From positions 186,001 to 250,000 of the forward strand of contig NZ_VFID01000016.1 in the NCBI RefSeq assembly GCF_006542425.1: 64,000 bases of DNA, written 5' to 3'. This document shows, in pieces, positions 9,215 to 17,779 of the stretch. Positions within the stretch are counted from its first letter, which is position 1. Each line of letters starts with the position of its first letter. Origin of the DNA: Pseudoxanthomonas sp. z9 (GTDB lineage Bacteria > Pseudomonadota > Gammaproteobacteria > Xanthomonadales > Xanthomonadaceae). The position numbers and the translations under genes are program-made. The notes beneath the pieces were generated by a model that saw nothing but the letters and a program-made list of their open reading frames with translations, did no database searches and was not told the origin of the DNA.

Positions 9215-9569
9215 GATACGCAAGGGCCCCCGCAAGGGGGCTTTTGCGTATCTGGTGGAATGCGGGGATCTGGAGAGAACCCCGACGGGTTCGACAGAAC
9301 GGCGCAGCCGTTCTGCACGGCGAAGCCGCCCGCAGGGCGAGGCACGCAGTGCCGAGTGAATCCCCCCTTCTCCGCACGTTACAAGGGCCCCCGCAAGGGG
9401 GCTTTTGCGTATTTGGCGGAGTGCGGGGATCTGGAGAGAACCCCGACGGGTTCGACAGAACGGCGCAGCCGTTCTGCACGGCGAAGCCGCCCGCAGGGCG
9501 AGGCACGCAGTGCCGAGTGAATCCCCCCTCTCCGCACGTTGCAAGGCCCCCGCAAGGGGGCTTTTGCGT
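9195..9569 (+). repeat. Tandem repeats of the tRNA-Ser 3' end plus terminator (units of about 162 bp)
   Basis: The last 20 or so bases of the tRNA (GAATCCCCCCCTCTCCGC from 9195) reappear in degenerate form at 9358 and 9519, offsets of 163 and 161. Each is followed by the same GGGCCCCCGCAAGGGGGC terminator hairpin (about 9220, 9384 and 9545). The spacer between copies carries small hairpins with GCA or GAA loops, for example AGAACGGC-GCA-GCCGTTCT. A related unit, in inverted orientation, follows the second tRNA-Ser at 20420-20525. The layout is like the tyrT/rtT repeats of E. coli. ORFs predicted over it (encoding GGFEPP-type stretches) are artefacts. Confidence 0.85.
9216..9253 (+). terminator. 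Terminator after tRNA-Ser (CGA)
   Basis: A long hairpin: the outer arms GATACGCAAG / CTTTTGCGTATC flank an inner stem GCCCCCGCAAGGGGGC, with the T tract inside the outer arm. The inner stem recurs in each of the two downstream repeat units. Confidence 0.7.
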
Positions 9570-9581
9570 TTCCGGAAGTCT

Positions 9582-10271
9582 TCAGACTTTGCCGGTCACC
9601 GGAATCAATGCGCCGGTGATGGCCGCGGCCGGCTCCGACAGCAGGAAACGGACCACGCCGGCCAGTTGCTCCGGGGTCACCCAGCGCGAAGTGTCGGCGT
9701 CCGGCATGTCGGCGCGGTTGGCGGGCGTATCGATGATGCTGGGCAGCAGCGCGTTGACGGTGATGCCGCGATCCTTGAACTCCTCGGCCATCGCCTCGGT
9801 CAACCGTGCCACGCCGGCCTTGGAGGCCGCATACGCGCCCATGCCGGTGCCGGCCTTGACCGCGCCGGCCGCGCCGATGTTGACGATGCGGCCGCCACCG
9901 GCGGCCAGCAGGAACGGCAGCGTCGCCTGACTGGCGGCCACGGCGGTACGCAGGTTCAGCCGGTAAAGCCGGTCCCAGGTGTCCAGGCTGCCCTCGGCCA
10001 GGGTTTCCCAGCGGAAGCCGCCGGCGATGTTCACCAGCGCGTCGATGCCACCGAGCGCCTGGTTGGCCTGCGCCAGCGCGCTCACCGCCGCCTCGGCATC
10101 GGCCAGGTCGATACCGCCGAAGGCATGCACGCCGGCGGTGGCTTCGGCGGGAGCCGGCGCGTGATCCAGTGCCGCCACGGTCGCGCCCGAGGCGACCAGC
10201 GACCGCACCACCACCCGGCCAAGCGCGCCGAAAGCGCCGGTGACGACAACCCGTTGGGCCGATGAATTCAT
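9582..10271 (-). CDS. Short-chain dehydrogenase/reductase (SDR) with altered catalytic serine
   Basis: This 229-residue Rossmann-fold oxidoreductase has a cofactor motif TGAFGALG at 11-18, 'DALVNIAGG' at 77-85 and the catalytic YxxxK as Y147...K151 (AYAASK). It also has 'GITVNALLPSIIDTPANR' in pattern. The position 13 residues before Y147, normally the catalytic serine (NISS), is alanine (NIGAAG), which is unusual for an active SDR. Substrate unknown. The start at 10271 was chosen for length. An in-frame ATG at 10280 is equally possible, and neither has a strong ribosome-binding site. The gene is divergent from the DUF6165 gene. Confidence 0.88.
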   Translation of the reverse strand: MNSSAQRVVVTGAFGALGRVVVRSLVASGATVAALDHAPAPAEATAGVHAFGGIDLADAEAAVSALAQANQALGGIDALVNIAGGFRWETLAEGSLDTWDRLYRLNLRTAVAASQATLPFLLAAGGGRIVNIGAAGAVKAGTGMGAYAASKAGVARLTEAMAEEFKDRGITVNALLPSIIDTPANRADMPDADTSRWVTPEQLAGVVRFLLSEPAAAITGALIPVTGKV

Positions 10272-10373
10272 GGAGGACATCCCGATGCGGAAAGCGACCA
10301 TGTTAGCGCCGCGCGAGCGGGCGTGTATCCGCCATCCGGTACACTGGCCATCCCGTTTTCGCGGTACCGCACC

Positions 10374-10781
10374 ATGTCCGAAATCCTCGTCCCCGTTTCC
10401 TTCGGCGAACTGCTCGACAAGATCGCCATCCTGCAGATCAAGTCCGAGCGGATGAGCGACCCGGCCAAGCTGGCCAACGTGCGCAATGAACTGTCCGCGC
10501 TGGAAAAAACCTGGATGGCGCATCCGGCGGCGGTCAACAACATCGGCGAGCTGCGCGCCCAGCTCAAGGCGGTGAACGAGCGCCTGTGGGTGATCGAGGA
10601 CGACATCCGCGTCAAGGAAAAGGCGCAGGCGTTCGACGAGGAATTCGTCCGCCTGGCGCGCAGCGTCTACTTCGAGAACGACGAGCGCGCGCGCATCAAG
10701 AAGGACATCAACCTGGCACTGGGTTCCAGCTACGTGGAAGAGAAGTCCTACCAGGACTACAAGACCGGCGCGGCGCCGTAA
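10374..10781 (+). CDS. DUF6165 family protein
   Basis: This 135-residue soluble protein starts MSEILVPVSFGELLDKIAIL and is rich in charged helices (residues 20-95 look coiled-coil-like), ending 'EKSYQDYK'. It fits the pattern I know for DUF6165, a small Proteobacterial family of unknown function often near sugar or LPS genes. The gene stands alone between a divergent SDR and a convergent membrane protein. No function is assigned. Confidence 0.75.
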   Translation: MSEILVPVSFGELLDKIAILQIKSERMSDPAKLANVRNELSALEKTWMAHPAAVNNIGELRAQLKAVNERLWVIEDDIRVKEKAQAFDEEFVRLARSVYFENDERARIKKDINLALGSSYVEEKSYQDYKTGAAP

Positions 10782-10827
10782 GCTCCTGCCGGCGCACCGG
10801 GACGCCTGGGCGTCCCGGTGGCCTTGC

Positions 10828-11103
10828 TCACGAACGCGGACTCTCGACCATCCACGCGGTCAGGCGCCGCACCAGCGGCAGCATCACCAGCAGCGTCGGG
10901 AAGGCGATCAGCCAGGACAGTCCCCAGGCACTGAGCCACAGCCATCCCAGGTGCGGATGCAGGCCGGCGCTGCGCAGGGTGCTGATCATCGAGACCACGC
11001 AAGTCATCAGCACGGAAAGCAGCAACGGCATCAGCCATTGCGCGCAGCGGGCGGGGAGTTTGCGCGGGATACCGCGCTTGAGGGGTGTTGCGTCGGGTTT
11101 CAT
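10828..11103 (-). CDS. DUF2798 family small membrane protein
   Basis: This 91-residue protein has two membrane segments (about 22-46 and 52-78) and basic flanks. The pattern 'LLLSVLMTCVVSMISTLR ... W..AWGLSWLIAFPTLL' matches DUF2798, a family of two-helix membrane proteins without known function. It starts with MKPDATPLKRGIPRK and has no export signal beyond the first helix. It is transcribed alone towards the DUF6165 gene, with a hairpin (GGACGCC..GGGCGTCC type) in between near 10799-10818. Confidence 0.75.
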   Translation of the reverse strand: MKPDATPLKRGIPRKLPARCAQWLMPLLLSVLMTCVVSMISTLRSAGLHPHLGWLWLSAWGLSWLIAFPTLLVMLPLVRRLTAWMVESPRS

Positions 11104-11287
11104 GACATCTCCGTAAGCCGGTCGATCACAGGCGCCACCCGGGATGGACCGGGGAACAGCCCCGGACGGATCCGGCGGCCATGGCGCGTTGATTGACGTA
11201 AACGCTTACGGCGGGGCCCGACATGGACAACGCAGACGGGATGATAGCGATCTCCACGGCGCCTGTCGCCTGTTGGCGACAATCCCA

Positions 11288-12352
11288 TCAGACCAGGCAG
11301 GGTGGTTCCTGCGATCCGAATCCGCGTGCCAGATCCCAGACCTGTTGCGCGGCCGATACCGGACGGGCACCGGAGACGTTCTGGCCCGCCCACAGCGGCG
11401 AGTAGTCGTCGCTGCCACGCGCTTCGGCGGCCTGCCGCAACGGTGCCATTGCCGCGCTGGCGAGCGGGAACGCGGGCGTGTCAGAGGTCATCGGCCCCAG
11501 CGTGCGCATCGCATGGTTGACGATGCCGCGCGCGGGGCGGCCGGTGAACACGTTGGTCAGCGCGGTATGCGCCGCCCCCGGGCCTTGCAGGGCCGCGCGG
11601 TGGAGGGGGCCGGTATCGGACTCGGGGCATAGCAGGAAAGCCGTGCCGACCTGCACGCCCGCCGCGCCCAGCGCCATCGCCGCCGCCACGCCGGCCGCGT
11701 CGGCGATGCCGCCGGCGGCAATCACCGGGCAACGCACCGCTGCGACGATCTGCGGCAACAGGGTGAAGGTGCCGGACTGGGTGGTGAGGTCGTCGGTGAG
11801 GAACAGGCCGCGGTGCCCGCCGGCTTCCAGTCCCTGCGCGATGATTGCATCGACGCCGCGCGCCTCCAGCCAGCGCGCTTCCTCCACCGTGGTGGCCGAG
11901 GACAGCAACGTGCAGCCCCATTCGCGCAGCGGCGCGAGCAGCGCTTCATCCGGCAGCCCGAAGTGGAAGCTGACCACGGGCGGGCGCAGTTCGCGCATCA
12001 GCGCCAGCAGATCGGCATCGAAAGGCCGCCGTCCCGCGCCGGCCGGAAAGGCTTCCGGATCCAGGCCGAAGCGGGCGTAGTCGGCGGTCAGCTTGAGCCG
12101 CCAGGCGGCTTCACGCGCCGGATCCGGTTGCGGCGGCGCATGGCAGAAGAAATTGAGATTGAATGGCGCGCCGGTCTGCGCGCGGATGGCCGCGACTTCC
12201 GCGCGGATGGCGTCCGCTGACAGCATCGCGCAGGGCAGGGCGCCGAGACCACCGGCCTGGCTCACTGCAATGGCCAGCCGGCTGCCCTGCACGCCGGCCA
12301 TTGGTGCTTGCAGCAGCGGCAGTTCGGTTCCAAGCAAGGTGGCGAGCGACAT
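11288..12352 (-). CDS. Nitronate monooxygenase (NPD family flavoenzyme)
   Basis: This 354-residue TIM-barrel flavoprotein oxidises alkyl nitronates such as propionate 3-nitronate. It starts MSLATLLGTELPLLQAPM; 'LPLLQAPMAGV' and 'AGGLGALP' are the hallmark N-terminus. 'GLEAGGHRG' (about 190-198), 'VIAAGGIADAAGVAAAMALGA' and 'GVQVGTAFLLCPES' form the FMN phosphate site and substrate loop. The candidate catalytic His is in EAGGHRG. I chose the ATG at 12352. The frame is open further upstream (to 12406) but that extension is outside the family. It may detoxify nitro compounds. It is not in an obvious operon. Confidence 0.9.
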   Translation of the reverse strand: MSLATLLGTELPLLQAPMAGVQGSRLAIAVSQAGGLGALPCAMLSADAIRAEVAAIRAQTGAPFNLNFFCHAPPQPDPAREAAWRLKLTADYARFGLDPEAFPAGAGRRPFDADLLALMRELRPPVVSFHFGLPDEALLAPLREWGCTLLSSATTVEEARWLEARGVDAIIAQGLEAGGHRGLFLTDDLTTQSGTFTLLPQIVAAVRCPVIAAGGIADAAGVAAAMALGAAGVQVGTAFLLCPESDTGPLHRAALQGPGAAHTALTNVFTGRPARGIVNHAMRTLGPMTSDTPAFPLASAAMAPLRQAAEARGSDDYSPLWAGQNVSGARPVSAAQQVWDLARGFGSQEPPCLV

Positions 12353-12386
12353 GGGCGGGTGAACTGGCAGAAGGCGTTCAAACAGC

Positions 12387-12959
12387 TTACTCGCCGGGCG
12401 CGCCATCTACGGCGATTATCCGTGCGAGTTCGGGAGAGGCGAGGTACTCCGCGAACGATCTCCGGAGTTCATAAAATTCTTGCAGACGAACCCGGGTATC
12501 CGAAAGCACGGCGCAGGCGCTCTTGTACTGGGCGTCCAGGTAGGCAGTTACCTCCATGTCCGCATCGCGCTGGGCAAGGGGAAACTTGACGAGGAATTCA
12601 TGGATAAGCTCGTTGCGCATCTTCACGATGCGGTCGAACGCTTCGTGGGCCTGTTGCCTTGCCTCGGTATCGGAATAGGTGCAGCGCGTACTGAAACGGA
12701 AATTGTTCTCCGGCAGGGATGCATTGCTGTCCCCTTCCACTTCTCGCTGGATAAGCTGGTGCGTAGCTTGCCCCAGTGTCTGCTTCATGGCGTCCTCGGC
12801 CTGCATACGGGCCTTCGCTGGAAAATCATCCAGCGATCCCGAAACTTGGCTTTGGGCCAAATAGAACTTCAGGTTCAGTTCGATCCGCTGGAACACCAGC
12901 AGGTTGCGTCCCACGCGCCACTCGATGTCCTGGTCGAGCGGGAGGGACGGCCCGGTCAA
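12387..12959 (-). CDS. Hypothetical protein with HEPN-like RxxxxH motif
   Basis: This 190-residue soluble protein is predominantly helical. An N-terminal 'GRNLLVFQRIELNLKFYL' and a mid-region 'RNELIHEFL' (R115-x4-H120) resemble the RxxxxH active-site motif of HEPN ribonucleases. The fold assignment is a guess from one motif. No toxin/antitoxin partner is adjacent. Its start overlaps the stop of the upstream glycosyltransferase by four bases (ATGA), so the two are coupled, which is odd for a free-standing toxin. Base composition is somewhat less GC-rich than its neighbours. Confidence 0.7.
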   Translation of the reverse strand: MTGPSLPLDQDIEWRVGRNLLVFQRIELNLKFYLAQSQVSGSLDDFPAKARMQAEDAMKQTLGQATHQLIQREVEGDSNASLPENNFRFSTRCTYSDTEARQQAHEAFDRIVKMRNELIHEFLVKFPLAQRDADMEVTAYLDAQYKSACAVLSDTRVRLQEFYELRRSFAEYLASPELARIIAVDGAPGE

Positions 12960-14011
12960 GACTTATCCACCTGCGTGTCGGCCCGATAACGCTCGAACGC
13001 CGCGATCGCATCCTCGACGGTGACCAGATCCATCACCTCGTCGAATTCGATCTTGGTGCCCCATTTCAGCGCGTCGGCCGGCTTGCCCAGGTACTTGCGC
13101 GCGGCGGCGTCATAGCGGTCCACGCAGTAGCGGACATCCGAGTACGGACCGCTGCGGCGCGGATTGCTCGCCGCGTGCAGGCCCAGCACCTTGGTGCCGA
13201 CCGCGTTGGCGATATGCATCGGGCCGGAGTCCGGCGTGACCAGCAGGTCGGCGCGCTCCAGCAGCGCGGGCAACTGCTTCAGCGTGTCCTTGCCGACCAG
13301 ATCCAGCGCCGGCGCGCGCATCGCGGCGAGGATCGCGTCGGTGGTGCTGCGCTCCAGATCGCTGCGGCCACCGCACAGCACCACCCGCCAGCCATGGCCG
13401 GCGGCGTGATCGGCGAGCGCTGCGTAGCGGTCCGCGTGCCAGTTGCGGCGCACGTGGCTGGAGCACGGGGAAATCATCAGCACCGGGGCGCCGTCCTGCG
13501 GCCACTGTGCGGCGGCCCAGTCGCGCGCGGCCTGCGGATAGGGCAGGTCCCAGGTCACCGGGCCCTGCTTCAGGCCCAGCGGTTCGCAGAAGCTGCCGAT
13601 CGCGTCCAGCACGTGGATGCCGGGCCGGTCCGGGATGCGTTCGTTGATGAAGAGGCCATGCAGGTCCTTGGAGCGCGCGTGGTCGTAGCCGATGCGGCGT
13701 CGGGCCGGGATGAAGGCCGACAGCACGTTGGCGCGCAGGGCCACCTGCATCTGCAGCAGCACGTCGAAGCCGCCGGCCGGCAGCTCCCGGCGCAGGGCGC
13801 GCATGCCGGCCAGGCCGCTGCGCTTGTCGTAGGTGTGAAAGGTCACGCCCTCCAGGCCGTCCAGCAGCTTGTGCCCGGCCTTGTCGATGACCCAGTGCAG
13901 GCGAGTCCGCGGCCAGTGCCGCTGCAGGGTGCGCACCAGCGGCACCACGTGGGTCACGTCGCCTAGCGCCGACAGGCGCAGCAGACAGATCGATTGGGGG
14001 ATGGCGGACAA
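12956..14011 (-). CDS. Glycosyltransferase family 9 (heptosyltransferase-like)
   Basis: This 351-residue GT9 protein belongs to the family of ADP-heptose:LPS heptosyltransferases (WaaC/WaaF/RfaQ). It starts 'ICLLRLSALGDVTHVVPLVRTL', which carries the family's N-terminal GD motif. The C-terminal donor-binding part has 'LVTPDSGPMHIANAVGTKVLGLH' in pattern (D-S/T-G-x-x-H). It acts at the cytoplasmic face of the inner membrane on the lipopolysaccharide core. The start codon is TTG at 14011; no ATG or GTG fits. The gene lies back to back with kdkA, only 19 bp away, which supports a role in the LPS inner core. Confidence 0.9.
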   Translation of the reverse strand: MSAIPQSICLLRLSALGDVTHVVPLVRTLQRHWPRTRLHWVIDKAGHKLLDGLEGVTFHTYDKRSGLAGMRALRRELPAGGFDVLLQMQVALRANVLSAFIPARRRIGYDHARSKDLHGLFINERIPDRPGIHVLDAIGSFCEPLGLKQGPVTWDLPYPQAARDWAAAQWPQDGAPVLMISPCSSHVRRNWHADRYAALADHAAGHGWRVVLCGGRSDLERSTTDAILAAMRAPALDLVGKDTLKQLPALLERADLLVTPDSGPMHIANAVGTKVLGLHAASNPRRSGPYSDVRYCVDRYDAAARKYLGKPADALKWGTKIEFDEVMDLVTVEDAIAAFERYRADTQVDKS

Positions 14012-14030
14012 GAGTTGTTAGACTCGCTGG

Positions 14031-14774
14031 ATGGTCAGTTTCGACGCCACGGAATCCCTGACGCCGTTCCGCGAAGGCCGCGGATACGGTGCGATTCTGT
14101 TCGACCGCCAGCACCTGCGGCAAGCCAATCCGGACTGGTTCGTGCCGGAGAAGTGGGGCGATCGCGCCCAACCGGTCGGCGACGGCGGGCGCGGCGGGGC
14201 CTGGTTCATCGAAGCGCCGTCCAGCCAGTGCGTGCTGCGGCGCTACCTGCGCGGCGGCCTGGCCGCGCGCGCCAGCCGGGACCGCTACCTGTGGCGGGGC
14301 CCGGACAAGACCCGCAGTTTCGCCGAGTTCCGGCTGATGCGCGCACTGCTGGCGCGCGGCCTGCCGGTGCCGCAGCCGGTCGCGGCCCAGTACGTCCACG
14401 AAGGCATGTTCTATCGCGCCGCCCTGCTGATGGAACGGCTGGTCGGGGTGACCTCGCTGGCCACCCTCGCGCAGGAACTGCGCGCACCCTGGGAAGAGGC
14501 CGGCCGGCTGATTGCCCGCTTCCACCGGGCCGGGCTCCAGCATGCCGACCTCAACGCCCACAACATCCTGTTCGACGAGCAGGGCAAGGGCTGGCTGATC
14601 GACTTCGATCGCGGCCGCCTGCGCATTCCGGCCACCGGCTGGCGCGAACAGAACCTGGCGCGCCTGCTGCGCTCGTTGCTGAAGCTGCGCGGATCGCGGT
14701 CCGGCGAGGACGTGCGCCAGGACTTCGCCCGCCTGCGCCGGGCCTATGATCAGGCCTGGTCACGGGGTTTCTGA
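14031..14774 (+). CDS. kdkA: 3-deoxy-D-manno-octulosonic acid (Kdo) kinase
   Basis: This 247-residue kinase-fold protein phosphorylates the single Kdo residue of lipid A in organisms such as Haemophilus and xanthomonads. The active-site motifs are '[12 protein letters not shown]', '[26 protein letters not shown]' in pattern (HxDLNxxN ... DFD), and the N-terminal 'GYGAILFD' and '[10 protein letters not shown]' (phosphate loop and ATP lysine/arginine region). Length fits the family. It is divergent from the GT9 gene and followed one base later by a metallo-beta-lactamase-fold gene, so probably the first gene of the run through moaE. Confidence 0.93.
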   Translation: MVSFDATESLTPFREGRGYGAILFDRQHLRQANPDWFVPEKWGDRAQPVGDGGRGGAWFIEAPSSQCVLRRYLRGGLAARASRDRYLWRGPDKTRSFAEFRLMRALLARGLPVPQPVAAQYVHEGMFYRAALLMERLVGVTSLATLAQELRAPWEEAGRLIARFHRAGLQHADLNAHNILFDEQGKGWLIDFDRGRLRIPATGWREQNLARLLRSLLKLRGSRSGEDVRQDFARLRRAYDQAWSRGF

Positions 14775-14775
14775 G

Positions 14776-15531
14776 ATGGACTGGCGGCTGCGCTTCCATG
14801 GCGTGGGCAGTGCGACGGCGGTGGCGCTGGGGTCGGCGATGGCCACGATCGAGCGCGATGGCCGCCCCTGGCTGACCATCGACTGCGGCGGCGAAGGCCT
14901 GACCGCGTTTCTGGAACACTACGGCGAATGGCCGCAGGCGCTGTTCGTGACCCATGTGCACCTGGATCACGTGGCGGGCTTCGAACGCCTGTTCGTCGGC
15001 CACTATTTCGAATCCTCGCGCCGGGGCCGCGTGCGCCTGTACGTGCCCGCGCCGGTGGTGCCGCTGCTGCACCAGCGCGTGGGCGAGTATCCCAACGTGC
15101 TGGCCGAGGGCGGCGCCAATTTCTGGGACGCATTCCAGCTGATTCCGGTCGGCGGCGCGTTCTGGCACGAGGGCGTGCGGCTGGAGGCATTCCCGGTACG
15201 CCACCACTGGCCGGAGACCGCGTTCGGCCTGCGCCTGCCCGGGAGCCTGGTGTGGACCGGCGACACCCGACCGATTCCGGAGATGCTGGCGCGCTTCGCC
15301 GATGCCGATGAAGTGATCGCGCACGACTGCGCGCTGCACGGCAATCCCTCGCACAGCGGGATCGAGGATCTGGAACGTGAGTACCCACCGACGTTGCTGG
15401 CGCGCTGCGTGCTGTACCACTACGCCAGCACCGCCGACGGCGCGGCGATGCGCGCGCGTGGCCACCAGGTCGCCGAACCCGGGCAGGCGCTGTCGTTGAA
15501 GCCGCCGCGCGATGGGATGGAAACACCGTGA
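14776..15531 (+). CDS. Metallo-beta-lactamase-fold hydrolase
   Basis: This 251-residue MBL-fold protein has the metal motif 'THVHLDHVAGFERLF' (HxHxDH) at about 59-66, 'GDTRPIPEML' and 'IAHDCALH', with a late 'LYHYAS'. It resembles the RNase Z-like / phosphodiesterase branch more than beta-lactamases. Its substrate is unknown. I chose the ATG at 14776 (MDWRLRFHGVGSATAV), one base after the kdkA stop. Its stop overlaps the moaA start (GTGA), so translation is coupled on both sides. Confidence 0.85.
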   Translation: MDWRLRFHGVGSATAVALGSAMATIERDGRPWLTIDCGGEGLTAFLEHYGEWPQALFVTHVHLDHVAGFERLFVGHYFESSRRGRVRLYVPAPVVPLLHQRVGEYPNVLAEGGANFWDAFQLIPVGGAFWHEGVRLEAFPVRHHWPETAFGLRLPGSLVWTGDTRPIPEMLARFADADEVIAHDCALHGNPSHSGIEDLEREYPPTLLARCVLYHYASTADGAAMRARGHQVAEPGQALSLKPPRDGMETP

Positions 15532-16544
15532 ACGCGATCCCGCCACCGCCGGAAGATCGCCTGGGCCGGCCGTTGCGCGACCTGCGTCTGTCGGTGATCG
15601 AAGCGTGCAACTTCCGCTGCGGCTATTGCATGCCGGCCGATCGGGTGCCGGACGACTACGGACTGGATGCCGCCTCGCGGCTGTCCTTCGACCAGATCGA
15701 AACGCTGGTGCGTGCCTTCATTTCGCTGGGCGTCACCAAGCTGCGCCTGACCGGCGGCGAGCCTCTGCTGCGCAAGGGTCTGCCGGATCTGGTCGCCCGC
15801 CTCACACGTTTGCCGGGCCTGGACGACGTGGCGCTGACCACCAATGGCACGCTGCTGCGTGCGCAGGCGGCGGCCTTGAAGCAGGCCGGCCTGCGTCGCC
15901 TGACCGTCAGCCTGGATGCGCTGGATCCGGACGTGTTCGCGGCCATGTCCGGCGGCCGTGGCCGCGTGCAGGACGTGCTGGCCGGCATCGACGCGGCGGT
16001 GGCCGCGGGTTTCGAGCGGCTCAAGATCAACTGCGTGGTCCAGCGCGGCCTCAACGAGCGGCAGGTGCTGCCGCTGCTGGAACACTTCCGCGGCAGTGGC
16101 CACGTGGTGCGCTTCATCGAATACATGGACGTGGGCACCCGCAACGGCTGGCGGCGCGACCAGATGGTGCCGTCGGCGGAACTGCGCGATCGCATCGCCG
16201 CGCGCTGGCCGCTGCATCCGGTGCAGGCCAACTACCGGGGCGAGGTGGCCGAGCGACATGCCTTCGACGATGGCCAGGGCGAAATCGGTTTCGTCAGTTC
16301 GGTCAGCGCGCCGTTCTGTGGCGACTGCCACCGGGCCCGGGTGTCGGCCGACGGCCACCTGTATACCTGCCTGTTCGCCAGCGACGGCGCCGACCTGCGT
16401 TCGGCGCTGGCGCAGGGCGAGCACGCGCTGACGGCGCATGTGGCCTCGCTGTGGCGCTCGCGCGAGGACCGCTATAGCGAGCAGCGCGGCCAGGCCGGCG
16501 CCCGCCATGGCCGGCCGGTCGAGATGTACCTGATCGGCGGCTGA
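15528..16544 (+). CDS. moaA: GTP 3',8-cyclase MoaA (molybdopterin biosynthesis)
   Basis: This 338-residue radical-SAM enzyme turns GTP into 3',8-cyclo-H2-GTP, the first step of molybdenum cofactor synthesis. The N-terminal 4Fe-4S motif CNFRCGYC uses C27, C31 and C34, followed by '[14 protein letters not shown]'. The C-terminal substrate cluster is '[18 protein letters not shown]' (CX2CX13C), and the chain ends in the conserved Gly-Gly tail (YLIGG). The start codon is GTG at 15528, overlapping the upstream stop. First of moaA-moaC-moaD-moaE; moaB/mogA and moeA are not in the window. Confidence 0.97.
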   Translation: MNAIPPPPEDRLGRPLRDLRLSVIEACNFRCGYCMPADRVPDDYGLDAASRLSFDQIETLVRAFISLGVTKLRLTGGEPLLRKGLPDLVARLTRLPGLDDVALTTNGTLLRAQAAALKQAGLRRLTVSLDALDPDVFAAMSGGRGRVQDVLAGIDAAVAAGFERLKINCVVQRGLNERQVLPLLEHFRGSGHVVRFIEYMDVGTRNGWRRDQMVPSAELRDRIAARWPLHPVQANYRGEVAERHAFDDGQGEIGFVSSVSAPFCGDCHRARVSADGHLYTCLFASDGADLRSALAQGEHALTAHVASLWRSREDRYSEQRGQAGARHGRPVEMYLIGG

Positions 16545-16606
16545 TCCCGGATGTGCGCCGCCCGCGCCGGACGCTACCATGTGCGGCCTGGACCGCATGC
16601 CGACCC

Positions 16607-17098
16607 ATGAAGAAACCGACCCCTGCGCTGACGCACCTCGACGCCGCCGGACGCCCGGCGATGGTGGACGTGTCCGCCAAGCCGGCAACCGCGCGCGAAG
16701 CGAGCGCGGAATGCCGGGTGAAGTTTCCGGCCGCCGTCGCGCAGCAACTGCGCGCCAATGGCCTGCGCAGCGCCAAGGGCGGCATCATCGACACCGCCAT
16801 CATCGCCGGCACCATGGCGGTCAAGCGCACGCACGAACTGATTCCGTTCTGCCATCCGCTGCCCATCGACGGCTGTCGCATCGCCATCGACTGGCACGAC
16901 GAGCGCAGCCTGGACATCCGCTGCACGGTGCGTACCACCCATCGCACCGGCGTGGAGATGGAGGCGCTGACCGGCGCGACCGTGGCCGCACTGACCGTGT
17001 ACGACATGTGCAAGGCGTTGTCGCATGCCATCGTGCTGGGACCGGCGCGCCTGCTCGGCAAGCGCGGCGGCAAGCGCGACGTGGGGACGCTGGCATGA
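16607..17098 (+). CDS. moaC: Cyclic pyranopterin monophosphate synthase MoaC
   Basis: This 163-residue protein converts cyclo-H2-GTP to cyclic pyranopterin monophosphate. Conserved stretches are '[14 protein letters not shown]', '[29 protein letters not shown]' in pattern, '[23 protein letters not shown]' in pattern, and the C-terminal '[10 protein letters not shown]'. I start it at the ATG at 16607 ([12 protein letters not shown]), since the longer frame adds 18 out-of-family residues. Its stop overlaps the moaD start by four bases (ATGA). Confidence 0.96.
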   Translation: MKKPTPALTHLDAAGRPAMVDVSAKPATAREASAECRVKFPAAVAQQLRANGLRSAKGGIIDTAIIAGTMAVKRTHELIPFCHPLPIDGCRIAIDWHDERSLDIRCTVRTTHRTGVEMEALTGATVAALTVYDMCKALSHAIVLGPARLLGKRGGKRDVGTLA

Positions 17099-17340
17099 GC
17101 CGACGACTGACCGTGCGTTACTTCGCCAGCCTGCGCGATGCCGCCGGCGTGGCCGAGGAAACCCTGATCACCGGCGCGCCGGATCTGCGCGGCGTCTACG
17201 CCGAGTTGCAGGCGCGCCACGGCTTCCGTCTGCCCGTCGCCCACCTGCGCGTGGCGGTGGACGGGGATTTCGCCCGTTGGGAGGACGCACCGCGCGAAGG
17301 CAGCGAGGTCGCGTTCATCCCGCCGGTGAGCGGAGGCTGA
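17095..17340 (+). CDS. moaD: Molybdopterin synthase small subunit MoaD
   Basis: This 81-residue ubiquitin-like sulfur carrier ends in the required Gly-Gly (PPVSGG), which is thiocarboxylated and inserted into MoaE. It starts [18 protein letters not shown], with '[11 protein letters not shown]' at the end. It begins inside the stop of moaC and is followed 3 bp later by moaE. Confidence 0.95.
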   Translation: MSRRLTVRYFASLRDAAGVAEETLITGAPDLRGVYAELQARHGFRLPVAHLRVAVDGDFARWEDAPREGSEVAFIPPVSGG

Positions 17341-17343
17341 GCC

Positions 17344-17772
17344 ATGCCGCGTTTTGCCCTGAGCGATGTCCCGTTCGATCCGGCGCCGCTGCGCTCGGCG
17401 CTGCTGGACGAACGCGCCGGCGCGTTCGCCGCCTTCGAGGGCTGGGTGCGCAACCACAACGATGGCCGCGCCGTGAACGGTTTGCGTTATGAAGCCTATG
17501 TGGCACTGGCGGAAAAGGAAGGCGAGCGGATCCTGGCCGAAGCCTGCGAGCGGTTCGCCATCCACGACGCGCGCTGCGTGCACCGGATCGGCGAACTGGC
17601 CACCGGCGACCTCGCGGTCTGGGTCGGGGTGAGCGCCGGTCACCGCGATGCCGCCTTCGCGGCCTGCCGCTGGATCATCGATGAAGTGAAATCACGCGTT
17701 CCGATCTGGAAGCACGAACGCTATGTGGCCGGCGACGCCGGCTGGCTGCACCCGACACCGACAACGGATTGA
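17344..17772 (+). CDS. moaE: Molybdopterin synthase catalytic subunit MoaE
   Basis: This 142-residue subunit adds the two dithiolene sulfurs to cyclic pyranopterin using MoaD thiocarboxylate. Family signatures are 'GAFAAFEGWVRNHNDG', 'LRYEAYVALAEKE', 'HRIGELATGDLAVWVGVSAGHR' in pattern, and the catalytic lysines in 'DEVKSRVPIWKHERY'. Last gene of the moa operon; the beta-propeller gene starts 7 bp later and may ride on the same transcript. Confidence 0.96.
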   Translation: MPRFALSDVPFDPAPLRSALLDERAGAFAAFEGWVRNHNDGRAVNGLRYEAYVALAEKEGERILAEACERFAIHDARCVHRIGELATGDLAVWVGVSAGHRDAAFAACRWIIDEVKSRVPIWKHERYVAGDAGWLHPTPTTD

Positions 17773-17779
17773 GGAAAGG

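Noticed and set aside
9163-9544. ORFs with GGFEPP/GIRTPD stretches near tRNA-Ser
   Set aside because: Classic false ORFs made by translating tRNA-Ser and its repeats.
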